Part shown: positions 48,571-57,384 of the stretch, one piece after another | How the letters are laid out: each line of letters opens with the position of its first letter | How positions within the stretch are numbered: the stretch's first letter is position 1 | Assembly (NCBI GenBank): GCA_004144185.1 | Contig: SEFP01000004.1 | Coordinates: 124,001 to 188,000 of the forward strand | Direction: 5' to 3' | Length of the DNA: 64,000 nucleotides | Source of the DNA: Sphingobacteriales bacterium | GTDB lineage: Bacteria; Bacteroidota; Bacteroidia; Chitinophagales; Chitinophagaceae | Position numbers and translations under genes: made by a program | Notes under the pieces: model-generated | Seen by the model: only the letters and a program-made list of their open reading frames with translations | Told to the model about the DNA's origin: nothing | Database searches by the model: none

Positions 48571-51351
48571 ATGCGCTTACCTCTACTCTTCACGCTTCTG
48601 CTTCTAGGACTAGGCGTTCTGTCTGCCTCTGCCCAAACCGTCCAGCTTTCCGGAAGGGTAAGCGATACGGGCAGTAAAAGTCAGCTGGAGTACGCCTCCG
48701 TGGTCCTTCTCCACGCGCAGGATTCAGTTTTGGCAGGCTTTGGCCGGGCGCAGACCGACGGGCGGTTTGCCGTGAGCGTTCCGGCGTCCGGAAACTACCT
48801 GTTGCTGGTCAGCTATCCCGGATACGCCACCTATACCGATGCCATTACCCTCAATCAACCAATCACCAATCTGGGAACCATTGCGTTGTCTTCGCGCGAG
48901 CAGGTGATTCAAGAGGTGGTGATCAAACGGCGGATGGCGGCGATCAAGATTACCGGCGATACCACCGAGTATGCCGCAGATTCCTTTAGAGTTGCTGATG
49001 GAGCCAGTGTATCTGACTTATTGAAGAAACTGCCCGGCATCCAGGTCGATAAAACCGGGAAGATCACGGCCCAGGGCGAAACGGTGAAGAAGGTACTGGT
49101 CGACGGGGAAGAATTTTTCTCTGACGATCCGGCGGTGGTCACGAAGAATATGCAAAGCAAGGCGGTGTCTTCGGTGCAGGTCTATGATAAGAAATCGGAG
49201 ACGGCCACCTTCACCGGTATCGACGACGGCATCCGGGAGAAAGTCATCAACCTGAAACTGAAAGACTCGATGAAGCGGGGCTACTTCGGGAAACTGGAAG
49301 CCGGCGGCGGTACCGATCAGTATTACCAGAATCAGGGGATGATCAACTCCTTTAAAGGCAAGCGCAAAATCTCGGCATACGGCATCCTGAGCAATACCGC
49401 CCAGACCGGACTGGATTACAACGACGCCAGTAAGTACGGCGGCACCGACAACTCGTTTACGTTTGATGAAGAAACCGGTGTCTGGTCTGGCGATGGCGAC
49501 GAAAACACCCGCTATACCGGAACAGGCCTGCCCCGCGTAATCGCCGGCGGTGGTCATTATTCCAACAAATGGAACGACGGCAAAGAGCAGTTGTCGGGCA
49601 ATTACAAGGCCCAGCAACTGGATATTTATACCGACGGTTCACTCGTCAATCAGTATCTGCTGCCCGACAGCTCGTACTTTACCAAACAGCAGCGCTCCCA
49701 GTTTACCCGCGATCTGAAACAAAACGGCGGTGGAAAGTTTACCTGGCAGAAAGACTCCCTGACTACCGTACTGCTGACCGCTTCCGGAAATTCGACGAAC
49801 GGGAAGCGCAATGAAGCCTACAATACGCTTACCGAAGCCGAAGACGGCACCGCCGTCAACCGCAACCTCCGGACCCTTGACAACGATATTCTGAAGCAGG
49901 TGTGGAAGGCCAACCTGTCCTGGCAGCAGAAATTCAGGAAAAAAGGTCGCAGTCTGATGGTTGATGGCAATACCAACATCACCAATACCAACACTGATGC
50001 GATGCTACGGTCGTTTAACACCTACTTTATCCAGGGCGGCTCCGACAGCGTGATCCAGCATAAGACGCGCGATGATGAGGCGTTTAGCGTGGGCGGGAAC
50101 GCCAACTATACCGAGCCGATTGCGAAAAAAATCTTCCTGGCGCTCAACTATGGCGCTGGCCTTACCAACTCCCGTTCGGCCCGGTTCTCGTACAACCAGA
50201 TGCCCGGTACCGGCGATTTTAGTGTCGCTCCGGATTCAGCGTTCAGTTCTGATTATGCCTATCGCGTGCTGACGCAGAAAGGGGGTGCCACCCTCCGGTA
50301 TGTGGCGTCCAAGCTTACCGTAGGTCTGGGTGCACGGGTCTTCCATACCGATTTTGTACAGGAAGATTATTTCCGGAATGCCGCGCCTTTCAGTCGCTCG
50401 TATCTTAACTGGGCGCCACAGGCCAACCTGCTCTGGAACCGCAGTCGCATGGAGTCGGTGCGGTTTAGCTACAGCGGTTCCACCCGGCAGCCTTCGATCG
50501 AGCAGTTGCAGCCGTTCCGGCAAAATACCGATCCGCTGAACGTAGCCATTGGTAACCCGGATCTGAAACAGGAATTCAGTCACAACATCAATCTGGGCTA
50601 CAACAACTACAAGCCACTTTCCGGAAGCTACACGTATGGAAATGTAGGCTTCACAGCTGTACAGGACGCGATTAACCAATCGCAAGCTATTGACGAACGG
50701 GGCCGCCGGACCTACCAGTACATCAATTCCGGAACCAACCAAAGCCTGTGGAGTTATGTCGGAACCGGAACCAAGCTCAAAAAGCTGGATCTGGATGCCA
50801 GCGTCAACGGAAACGTTTCCCGCAATACCTACCACGGTTTTGTAAACGGCGTTGACAACCTGACCACGACCAACGATTACGGACTGGGGTTCCGGCTCAA
50901 CAAAGACTGGGAAAAGAACGATAAGATGACCCATGAAATCGGACTGGAAGTAAGCGGCAGTTACCGTCAAAACAGTAGCACTCTGTCGCAATCGATTCCG
51001 GACTATCGCAGCCTGCAGATCGAGCTGCACACCAGCAATCAGCTGCCCTGGAAGCTGCGTCTCACCAGTGATGTGCAGGCCAACATCCGGAATAAGTTTT
51101 CGGCAGCCGATCAACGCTACAATACCGTGGTCTGGAACGCAACGCTATCCCGTAAAATCCTGAAGCAGGATGCCGCTGAAATCCGGTTGTCGGTGTTCGA
51201 TATCCTGAATCAAAACATCGGTTTTTCGCGCTCGGTCACCAATACGGTGATCTCAGAAGAAGCCTACACCACCATTCGCCGCTACGGCCTGCTCAGCTTT
51301 GTCTGGAATTTTACCAGCACACCGGGTGCCGGCGGAGGAGACGATGACTAA
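48571..51351 (+). CDS. Outer-membrane beta-barrel protein (TonB-receptor-like) with carboxypeptidase-like domain
   Basis: A 926-residue outer-membrane protein. The signal peptide ends LSASAQT. A CarboxypepD_reg-like domain (about 24-110: VQLSGRVSDTGSKSQLEYA) is followed by a plug region with VSDLLKKLPGIQVDKTGKITAQGE and KVLVDGEEFFSDDP, then a long barrel. This is the OMP_b-brl_3 type common in Bacteroidota. It ends with an acidic tail (GGGDDD). The GLPGLI protein gene follows after 46 bases, a pairing often seen. Confidence 0.9.
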   Translation: MRLPLLFTLLLLGLGVLSASAQTVQLSGRVSDTGSKSQLEYASVVLLHAQDSVLAGFGRAQTDGRFAVSVPASGNYLLLVSYPGYATYTDAITLNQPITNLGTIALSSREQVIQEVVIKRRMAAIKITGDTTEYAADSFRVADGASVSDLLKKLPGIQVDKTGKITAQGETVKKVLVDGEEFFSDDPAVVTKNMQSKAVSSVQVYDKKSETATFTGIDDGIREKVINLKLKDSMKRGYFGKLEAGGGTDQYYQNQGMINSFKGKRKISAYGILSNTAQTGLDYNDASKYGGTDNSFTFDEETGVWSGDGDENTRYTGTGLPRVIAGGGHYSNKWNDGKEQLSGNYKAQQLDIYTDGSLVNQYLLPDSSYFTKQQRSQFTRDLKQNGGGKFTWQKDSLTTVLLTASGNSTNGKRNEAYNTLTEAEDGTAVNRNLRTLDNDILKQVWKANLSWQQKFRKKGRSLMVDGNTNITNTNTDAMLRSFNTYFIQGGSDSVIQHKTRDDEAFSVGGNANYTEPIAKKIFLALNYGAGLTNSRSARFSYNQMPGTGDFSVAPDSAFSSDYAYRVLTQKGGATLRYVASKLTVGLGARVFHTDFVQEDYFRNAAPFSRSYLNWAPQANLLWNRSRMESVRFSYSGSTRQPSIEQLQPFRQNTDPLNVAIGNPDLKQEFSHNINLGYNNYKPLSGSYTYGNVGFTAVQDAINQSQAIDERGRRTYQYINSGTNQSLWSYVGTGTKLKKLDLDASVNGNVSRNTYHGFVNGVDNLTTTNDYGLGFRLNKDWEKNDKMTHEIGLEVSGSYRQNSSTLSQSIPDYRSLQIELHTSNQLPWKLRLTSDVQANIRNKFSAADQRYNTVVWNATLSRKILKQDAAEIRLSVFDILNQNIGFSRSVTNTVISEEAYTTIRRYGLLSFVWNFTSTPGAGGGDDD

Positions 51352-51397
51352 CCGCATGCGGAACGCACACAATTCACACCCTATTTAAACAATACGC

Positions 51398-52126
51398 ATG
51401 AAATATCTACTGGGTTTACTACTGGCCTGTTCGCTGAATACGGCTGTGCAGGCGCAACATCTGATGGGCGGTAAAATTACTTTCGAGCGGAAAACCAACA
51501 TCCACCAGGCCTATGAAGGCAGCGAGTGGTTTGAAGACGCCAAGGCCGACATTCCCAAGATGGTCAGCAACAACTTCACGCTCACCTTCGATACCGCCAG
51601 AAGCCTGTACGAGCCGGTGCCGGCAGCCGAAGACGAAAAACAGAAATGGTACACGCCTCCTGGCGCTGAAAACCGGGTGGTGCAAAGCTTTGCTTCCGGA
51701 ACCGTCGCTGCCCAGAAACAGATTTTTGAGCAGGTCTTCCGGATTGAAGATTCGATGCCCCGGCATACGTGGAAGATCAGCAGTGAGGTGCGTACCATCG
51801 CCGGCTATGCCTGCCGGAAAGCCGTGACGCGGATCTGCGATTCGGTGTACGTCGTAGCCTTTTATGCCGATGAAATCCCGGTGAGCGGTGGTCCGGAACA
51901 GTTTGGCGGATTGCCCGGAATGATTCTGCAACTGGTGGTGCCACGGCTGGGAACGACCTGGCAGGCCACCAGCATCCAGGAACTACGGCCTGATGAAGCC
52001 CTGATGAAACTACCGGCTTCTAAAAGCAAGCCGACTACCCGTGCCGGTCTCGCCACTACCATTCAGTCGAGCCTGAAAGACTGGGGCAAGTGGGGGAGCC
52101 GTGCCGTTTGGTGGAGTGTGTTGTAA
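51398..52126 (+). CDS. GLPGLI family protein
   Basis: A 242-residue exported protein: signal MKYLLGLLLACSLNTAVQAQ, then the family motif in GGPEQFGGLPGMILQL. Other family traits are the WKISSEVRTIAGYACRKA stretch and VYVVAFYADEIPVSGGP. GLPGLI proteins are Bacteroidota-specific periplasmic or surface proteins of unknown function, usually encoded beside a TonB-type barrel, as here. Probably one operon with the preceding gene. Confidence 0.88.
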   Translation: MKYLLGLLLACSLNTAVQAQHLMGGKITFERKTNIHQAYEGSEWFEDAKADIPKMVSNNFTLTFDTARSLYEPVPAAEDEKQKWYTPPGAENRVVQSFASGTVAAQKQIFEQVFRIEDSMPRHTWKISSEVRTIAGYACRKAVTRICDSVYVVAFYADEIPVSGGPEQFGGLPGMILQLVVPRLGTTWQATSIQELRPDEALMKLPASKSKPTTRAGLATTIQSSLKDWGKWGSRAVWWSVL

Positions 52127-52145
52127 GTGTATTCAACCAAGTAAC

Positions 52146-53075
52146 TCAAACCAGCGGTTTCCGCTTGTGAACCCATTTCTGTTTGGCCCAGATAAAGAGA
52201 ATGCCGACGCTTATAGTCACAGCTACTTCCGTTCCTAAGCGTCCGGCAAGGCGTCCGGCAATTTCAAACTCACCGATCATCAGGGCAATGCCGATGGCTG
52301 CGGTGGCCGGAATGGCGACCAGTGCAATCAGCGGACCGGCAATGACATTGCGGCGATAGGAGAGGTACATGATAATACTGGCAGAGGCGGCAGCGGTGGA
52401 AATGATCCAGTCTTTCGGAAGCGTTTCCTGCATGCTTTTGGTGAACCCATCTTCTAAGAATTGAGCGGCTGTTCCGTCGCCGGTGAGCTGCAATACACCA
52501 AAGGATGCAATCGCTCCCAGCAGCACGACGGTATAGCCCACCAGCGAAGAGCGCAGACCAAATGTGAGACAGGCCCGTTTCTTCAGTACGATGCCCAGGG
52601 GGATTTTAGCCAATGGCTCCAGCCCCGGTGCAATAATAGCGGCGGCAATAAAAACGATTACCTGTAACTGATCGTCGGCTACAAAACCGGTGGCGGCCAG
52701 AATGCCTCCGATGGCCATCAACAGTAAAAAGTTAGGCGTAATCCGGCCGTTGTGACGCAGACCGGTTTCGATTTCTTCCCACATCGCTTCGTCTACATCA
52801 GCTTCAATCGCTTTCTGATGCTCGGGGTCGATCAGAGTGGCAATCTCTGCGGTAGCGATCGAGAAGGAATGAGCGCCGCTTTCCTGTTGAATAATCGACA
52901 GAATGGCATCGGTGCCTTTGTTGAGTGCCTGGATGTGAAGGACATCCGCACCGGCAGGCTTAACCGAAGCGGCCCGGAAGACTGAAAGCCCCATGACCTC
53001 TGGGTGGCCTTTTAAGGCATTGAGTATGGGTTGCGTAACGTCCGGATGGATAACCGCTTCGAGGGTACGATGCAT
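52146..53075 (-). CDS. DUF389 membrane protein
   Basis: A 309-residue protein of the DUF389 group. A soluble N-terminal domain (1-120) precedes about six hydrophobic segments, including LLLMAIGGILAATGFVADD, VIFIAAAIIAPGLEPLAKIPLGIVL, and RRNVIAGPLIALVAIPATAAIGIALM, with the conserved Ala-Pro-Gly turn. Function is unknown. It faces the GLPGLI gene. Confidence 0.88.
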   Translation of the reverse strand: MHRTLEAVIHPDVTQPILNALKGHPEVMGLSVFRAASVKPAGADVLHIQALNKGTDAILSIIQQESGAHSFSIATAEIATLIDPEHQKAIEADVDEAMWEEIETGLRHNGRITPNFLLLMAIGGILAATGFVADDQLQVIVFIAAAIIAPGLEPLAKIPLGIVLKKRACLTFGLRSSLVGYTVVLLGAIASFGVLQLTGDGTAAQFLEDGFTKSMQETLPKDWIISTAAASASIIMYLSYRRNVIAGPLIALVAIPATAAIGIALMIGEFEIAGRLAGRLGTEVAVTISVGILFIWAKQKWVHKRKPLV

Positions 53076-53133
53076 GCAGGAGCAGGTTGGTGAGAACCTC
53101 CGGACCTACAGAAATCAAGCCAGTCCCAAGTAA

Positions 53134-53168
53134 AAACGTTCCGGAAACAAGGTGTTTCCGGAACGTTT
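53134..53168. terminator. 16-bp perfect hairpin with TTCCGGAA in both arms
   Basis: AAACGTTCCGGAAACA at 53134-53149 pairs with TGTTTCCGGAACGTTT at 53153-53168 around a three-base loop. On the minus strand it follows the FKBP gene by about 40 bases and ends in a T run. Confidence 0.85.
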
Positions 53169-53209
53169 CTGTATAAAAAAGAGCGGCAGGATACCGGTCT
53201 TTTGGGGTC

Positions 53210-54175
53210 TTAGTGATTGTGTCCGTCATGCTCGGAATGACCTTCCGGAGCGGTCATCTGCATCTGTGGCTGTGCGCCGGCAGCACCTGCATCTACCACT
53301 TCTACATCAAACACCAGTACGGAATTGGCCGGGATTGCCGGGCTTGGAGAGCGCTCGCCATAAGCCAGGCTGGAAGGAATGTAAAGCACCCCTTTACCAC
53401 CTTTCTTAAACATCGCAATGCCTTCGTCCCATCCTTTGATGACACCGCCGGTGCCCAGTGCAAACGTAAACGGCGATACGTGACCAAACTGTGGATCGAC
53501 GTTGGAGTCAAATGATGTACCGTTCATCAGTTTACCGGTGTAGTTCATGGTAATCTGCTGACCGGTCTGAAGCGCGGGACCGCTGCCTGGATTGTCGATA
53601 CGGTAGTAGAGTCCGGAAGCTGTTTTCTGAGCTTTGATATTGTTCTTGGCAAAGTAATCGCGCAACAGTTGGTCGTCGATAACGTTTTGCTTGGACGCTT
53701 TATCAGCCGTTTCTTTCTGCATCTCGGCCTGGGTACGCACTTTCACCACTTTGATGTAGTAATCCAGTGTTTGGCCTTTGCCTTTTTCAACACCTGCCAT
53801 CATCGGGAAGCCCATCTTCAACACACTGTCGATCGGCGTTTTGAGAACGATCGAATCACCTTCGCTAAGGAGTGGGAACGCCTCGGCAATATCACCGCCA
53901 AAGCCGGGCTTCTGCACCATCACCGGCACCGGCATGTTATTGTTCATTTTGCGGGTATCAAACATCACCGTATCGGTTTTGCGGGTGCCCTTGAACTTGT
54001 TGATCAGGTGGATTTCCATGTAATCGCCTACCTGAGCAGTGCGACCGGGAGCGTCCTTCACCAGTTTGTATTGCAGGGAAGACGGAAGCTTTTTAAAACC
54101 TGCGCTTTGCGCGTTGCAGGAAGCTTGGCTCAGGGCTACAGTAGCGCCCAGGAGCGTCAGAGTCATTTTGTTCAT
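53210..54175 (-). CDS. FKBP-type peptidyl-prolyl isomerase, lipoprotein
   Basis: A 321-residue isomerase that would help folding in the periplasm. The signal LTLLGATVALSQASC has a lipobox Cys. Residues 30-150 form a divergent FKBP-like part (VGDYMEIHLINKFKG). A typical FKBP domain follows at about 180-295: ASGLYYRIDNPGSGPALQTG, MNYTGKLMNGTSFDS, GWDEGIAMFKKGGKGVLYIPSSLAYGE and PANSVLVFDVEVVD. The tail is His-rich (EGHSEHDGHNH) and might bind metal. A second FKBP lipoprotein lies at the right edge of the window. Confidence 0.92.
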   Translation of the reverse strand: MNKMTLTLLGATVALSQASCNAQSAGFKKLPSSLQYKLVKDAPGRTAQVGDYMEIHLINKFKGTRKTDTVMFDTRKMNNNMPVPVMVQKPGFGGDIAEAFPLLSEGDSIVLKTPIDSVLKMGFPMMAGVEKGKGQTLDYYIKVVKVRTQAEMQKETADKASKQNVIDDQLLRDYFAKNNIKAQKTASGLYYRIDNPGSGPALQTGQQITMNYTGKLMNGTSFDSNVDPQFGHVSPFTFALGTGGVIKGWDEGIAMFKKGGKGVLYIPSSLAYGERSPSPAIPANSVLVFDVEVVDAGAAGAQPQMQMTAPEGHSEHDGHNH

Positions 54176-54202
54176 CTGGTGTAAAGAAACAACCGAAATG
54201 AG

Positions 54203-55204
54203 TTAGTTCGGGTGGTGTTCATTTAAAAGTGCCTTAAATTTTGCAACTGTTTCCGCAAAGCTGAGCGTCGACTTGCCACCAGACGCGTTGAAATGGCCGC
54301 CGCCGCCGAAGTGTAGCCGGGCAAATTCATTGACATCAAAGTCGCCTTTGCTCCGGAAACTCATGCGTACTTCGCCGGGCCGTTCAGTAATCAGTACAGA
54401 AAAGCGGATTCCGGAAATCGACAGCGGATAATTGACCAACCCTTCCGTATCGCCGGGACCGAGGTTGAACAACTGAGCGTCTTTTTTAGAGATCGCGATT
54501 AGGCCGGCCTTTTGCTTGGGAAATACTTCCATCCGGTCGGAAAGCGCAAATCCGAGGAAACGCATCCGGTTAAAACTCCAGGCGTCGAAAACGTCTTCAT
54601 GAATAGGGGTGTGTTGCAGTCCGCGGTCTTTGAGATCCGCCACCATCCGGTGTACCGAAGCCGTTGTAGCCGGAAACCGGAACGCGCCGGTATCGGTCAG
54701 CAATCCGGTATACAGGCACTGCGCTGCTTCAAGGGTAATGCTATCACCACCGCCGTGTTCCTGGATAAAGTCGTACACCATCTCGCAGGTCGAGCTTTTT
54801 TCCGGAATCGACATGCCACAGTAAAAATCCGGCTTGGGAAACATATGATGGTCGATCAGCACCTTGGGCTGGGTTGCTTCGCGCAGCGGCTGTTCCAATC
54901 CCTGGGTACGGGCCAGATCGTTCAGATCCAGGCAGAAGACGATTTCGGCTTCTTTAAGCGCGGCCAGAATGGGGTGGGGATGCGCTTCGTAATTGAGCAC
55001 CGTATCAGTGCCGGGCATCCATTTAAGAAAGGCCGGAACCTCAGACGGAACTACCGGGGTGACTTCATGACCCCGCCCACGCAGGTAATGAGTGAGGCCC
55101 AGCAAAGAGCCAACCGCATCGCCGTCGGGACGGTAGTGCGTAACGATCAGAATACGCCTGGGCTGCGCCAGCTGCGGAAAGATTTCGGAAATAGGTAAAA
55201 GCAC
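54203..55204 (-). CDS. DHH-family phosphoesterase (NrnA-like)
   Basis: A 333-residue enzyme that degrades short RNA oligonucleotides and may dephosphorylate pAp. Metal motifs are THYRPDGDAVGS, FCLDLNDL, VLIDHHMFPKPD and, in the DHHA1 domain, HFGGGGHFNASGG. Length is normal. The start is GTG at 55204; a TATTTTCG box ends five bases before it. Translation may begin without a leader. Confidence 0.92.
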   Translation of the reverse strand: MLLPISEIFPQLAQPRRILIVTHYRPDGDAVGSLLGLTHYLRGRGHEVTPVVPSEVPAFLKWMPGTDTVLNYEAHPHPILAALKEAEIVFCLDLNDLARTQGLEQPLREATQPKVLIDHHMFPKPDFYCGMSIPEKSSTCEMVYDFIQEHGGGDSITLEAAQCLYTGLLTDTGAFRFPATTASVHRMVADLKDRGLQHTPIHEDVFDAWSFNRMRFLGFALSDRMEVFPKQKAGLIAISKKDAQLFNLGPGDTEGLVNYPLSISGIRFSVLITERPGEVRMSFRSKGDFDVNEFARLHFGGGGHFNASGGKSTLSFAETVAKFKALLNEHHPN

Positions 55205-55209
55205 AGCTG

Positions 55210-55217
55210 CGAAAATA
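55210..55217 (-). promoter_or_regulatory. -7-like box five bases before the nrnA-like start
   Basis: TATTTTCG on the minus strand differs from TAnnTTTG at one position and ends five bases before the GTG start. Confidence 0.35.
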
Positions 55218-55380
55218 GGCGGACGGTCAGGATTTAAGTTTGCAGAATTAAAAGCGTTCTATGTAGAAGCAACTGGATCCGCACTCTGATTTTCCGGAAT
55301 CTACCTGTCGCCTGCACCCGTTTTTCCGGAACGGATGGCCTGCCAGGAAGCGCATTTAGCAGTATAAATATGCTTTTAGC

Positions 55381-55411
55381 TTGGCGGTCGCCTGTTACCG
55401 GTCTACTTTTG
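55381..55411 (+). promoter_or_regulatory. Promoter of ndk
   Basis: TTG at 55381-55383 and TACTTTTG at 55404-55411 are 20 bases apart, a good Bacteroidota promoter. The ATG lies 24 bases downstream. Confidence 0.65.
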
Positions 55412-55435
55412 CGGCCTGAAAAAACACTTATTGTT

Positions 55436-55864
55436 ATGAAGACCAACCAAACCTTTACGATGATCAAGCCGGATGCGGTACGCAACGGCCATATCGGCGG
55501 CATCCTGCAGATGATCAACGAAGCCGGCTTTCGCATCGTAGCCCTGAAATACACGCGCCTCGCAACCGAGCAGGCCCGTTTGTTCTACGAAGTCCACAGC
55601 GCGCGTCCTTTTTACGGCGAACTGACCGAGTTTATGTCGTCCGGACCGATCGTAGCTGCGATCCTGGAGAAAGACAATGCTGTGTCTGATTTCCGGAAGC
55701 TGATTGGTGCAACCAACCCGGCGGATGCGGAAGAAGGCACGATTCGTAAAAACTATGCAACCAGCGTAGGCGAAAACGCGGTTCACGGGTCCGATTCCGA
55801 TGAGAATGCTGCTATTGAAGGCGCATTCTTCTTTGCCCGTACCGAGCAGTTCTGGGATCGCTAG
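55436..55864 (+). CDS. ndk: Nucleoside diphosphate kinase
   Basis: Balances NTP pools by transferring phosphate from ATP. The 142-residue product has [20 protein letters not shown]-like [17 protein letters not shown], and the active His117 in [15 protein letters not shown]. Length is normal. Met at 55436 is the family start. It ends with TAG. The promoter lies just upstream. Confidence 0.97.
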   Translation: MKTNQTFTMIKPDAVRNGHIGGILQMINEAGFRIVALKYTRLATEQARLFYEVHSARPFYGELTEFMSSGPIVAAILEKDNAVSDFRKLIGATNPADAEEGTIRKNYATSVGENAVHGSDSDENAAIEGAFFFARTEQFWDR

Positions 55865-55969
55865 GATCCGTTCCGGAAAGATCTCTTTTCAAAGCCATCT
55901 GCGTCCTGCAGGTGGCTTTTTGATTGCAGTTGATTCCGGAAAACAGGCGGTCTGTATTTTCGCAGGACT

Positions 55970-56764
55970 TTGAATACACTTCCTGCTCTCCGGACGGTAC
56001 AGGTGCAACGGTATGTGATGCCCTTGCGCGAAGGTGGCTCCCTTCCGGGACTTGCCGAGGCCGACGACGGCTTCCTGTATGTGCTGAAATTTCGCGGCGC
56101 CGGGCAGGGCGTGAAGGCGCTGATTGCCGAACTGCTGGGCGGCGCACTGGCGCGGATCGGAGAGATACCCATTCCGGAACTGGTGTTTGTACAGCTGGAC
56201 GAAGCCTTTGGTCGCACCGAGCCGGATGAGGAAATCCAGGATTTACTCCAGGCCAGTACCGGTCTGAACCTGGGCTTGCATTACCTGTCGGGTTCCATTA
56301 CCTACGATATTGCCGTCGTACAGCCCGACGCCCTGCTCGCGTCTAAAATTGTGTGGCTGGATGCTTTTATATTCAACGTCGACCGCACGGCCCGTAACCC
56401 CAATATGCTGTACTGGAACAGCGATCTGTGGCTGATTGATCATGGGGCCAGTTTGTTTTTTCATCACAACTGGGAGGGGCGTGAAGCCTACATCACAAAA
56501 CCCTTTATCCAGATCAAAGACCACGTGCTGCTGCCCTATGCCACCCGACTTCCGGAAGCCGATCTGTGGTTCCGCGAACGGCTGACGCCCACTGTGCTAG
56601 AGGCACTGACGGCTTTGATTCCGGAAGGTTGGCTTCACTGGCCCGAAACCACTGAAACTCCCGATGAAATCCGGGCATTTTATACCCGCTTTTTTACCGA
56701 ACGGCTGGCTCATTCTTCGTCCTTTGTAAACGCTGCTGATCATGCACGATTGTCATCTTTATGA
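55970..56764 (+). CDS. HipA-like kinase
   Basis: A 264-residue protein with the HipA-like kinase fold. Lys40 in FLYVLKFRG is the likely ATP-binding Lys. The catalytic loop is LDAFIFNVDRTARNPNML with Asp138 and Asn143. LWLIDHGASLFF with Asp157 is the metal-binding (DFG-like) motif. It lacks the N-terminal sub-domain of classic HipA toxins. A TTG at 55970 is used as start because the family begins close to this point and no ATG is available. The DUF3037 gene overlaps its end by 23 bases, so the two are translated together. The protein target is unknown. Confidence 0.85.
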   Translation: MNTLPALRTVQVQRYVMPLREGGSLPGLAEADDGFLYVLKFRGAGQGVKALIAELLGGALARIGEIPIPELVFVQLDEAFGRTEPDEEIQDLLQASTGLNLGLHYLSGSITYDIAVVQPDALLASKIVWLDAFIFNVDRTARNPNMLYWNSDLWLIDHGASLFFHHNWEGREAYITKPFIQIKDHVLLPYATRLPEADLWFRERLTPTVLEALTALIPEGWLHWPETTETPDEIRAFYTRFFTERLAHSSSFVNAADHARLSSL

Positions 56765-57128
56765 GTATGGCGTGATCCGCATCGTGCCGCGGGTGGAACG
56801 GGAAGAATTTATCAACGCCGGGGTCATCGTATTCTGCAAACGGCAGCGGTTTATCCAGTGTTTGTACGAGCTCAACATACCCAAAATCCAGGCGCTCGAT
56901 CCGAAGGCCAATCTGGGACTGATCGAACAAAATCTGGCGGCTTTTGCAGCCATTGCGCATGGCAGCCGGGACAGTCAAAGCCCCATTGCACGGCTGGACG
57001 TTCCGGAACGGTTTCGCTGGCTCACCGCTACCCGTAGTACGATTATTCAAACCGGAAAAATTCACGCCGGTCTGGCGGCCAGCACCACCGATACGACGCT
57101 TCGACTCTTTGACCAACTGGTCCGGTAA
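56742..57128 (+). CDS. DUF3037 protein
   Basis: A 128-residue protein that starts MHDCHLYEYGVIRIVPRVER and has EEFINAGVIVFCKRQRF, the mark of DUF3037. It ends DTTLRLFDQLVR. The family is found next to HipA-like kinases, as here, and probably partners or regulates the kinase; its mechanism is not known. It overlaps the kinase gene by 23 bases. Confidence 0.85.
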   Translation: MHDCHLYEYGVIRIVPRVEREEFINAGVIVFCKRQRFIQCLYELNIPKIQALDPKANLGLIEQNLAAFAAIAHGSRDSQSPIARLDVPERFRWLTATRSTIIQTGKIHAGLAASTTDTTLRLFDQLVR

Positions 57129-57384
57129 CAACGCCGGAAAAAGGCTTCCGGAAGCCGGATGAAACGCGCTTTCGGACGACTGGATTCCAGATCAGCTCCT
57201 AAAAAATTTAGGCTGTAGAACCAGCTCCGAAACTTACGGTCCGGAGGGCCGTGATGTGCCTGATTTTCAGTAGCAAAAACGTGCGAATACTAACGTACTT
57301 TAACATCGGAAAAAAAGCCTGAAAATCGAACTATCAGTCTTCCTTTCTGTTTATTTAGTGAACCATTTAAAGACTACCAGACGA

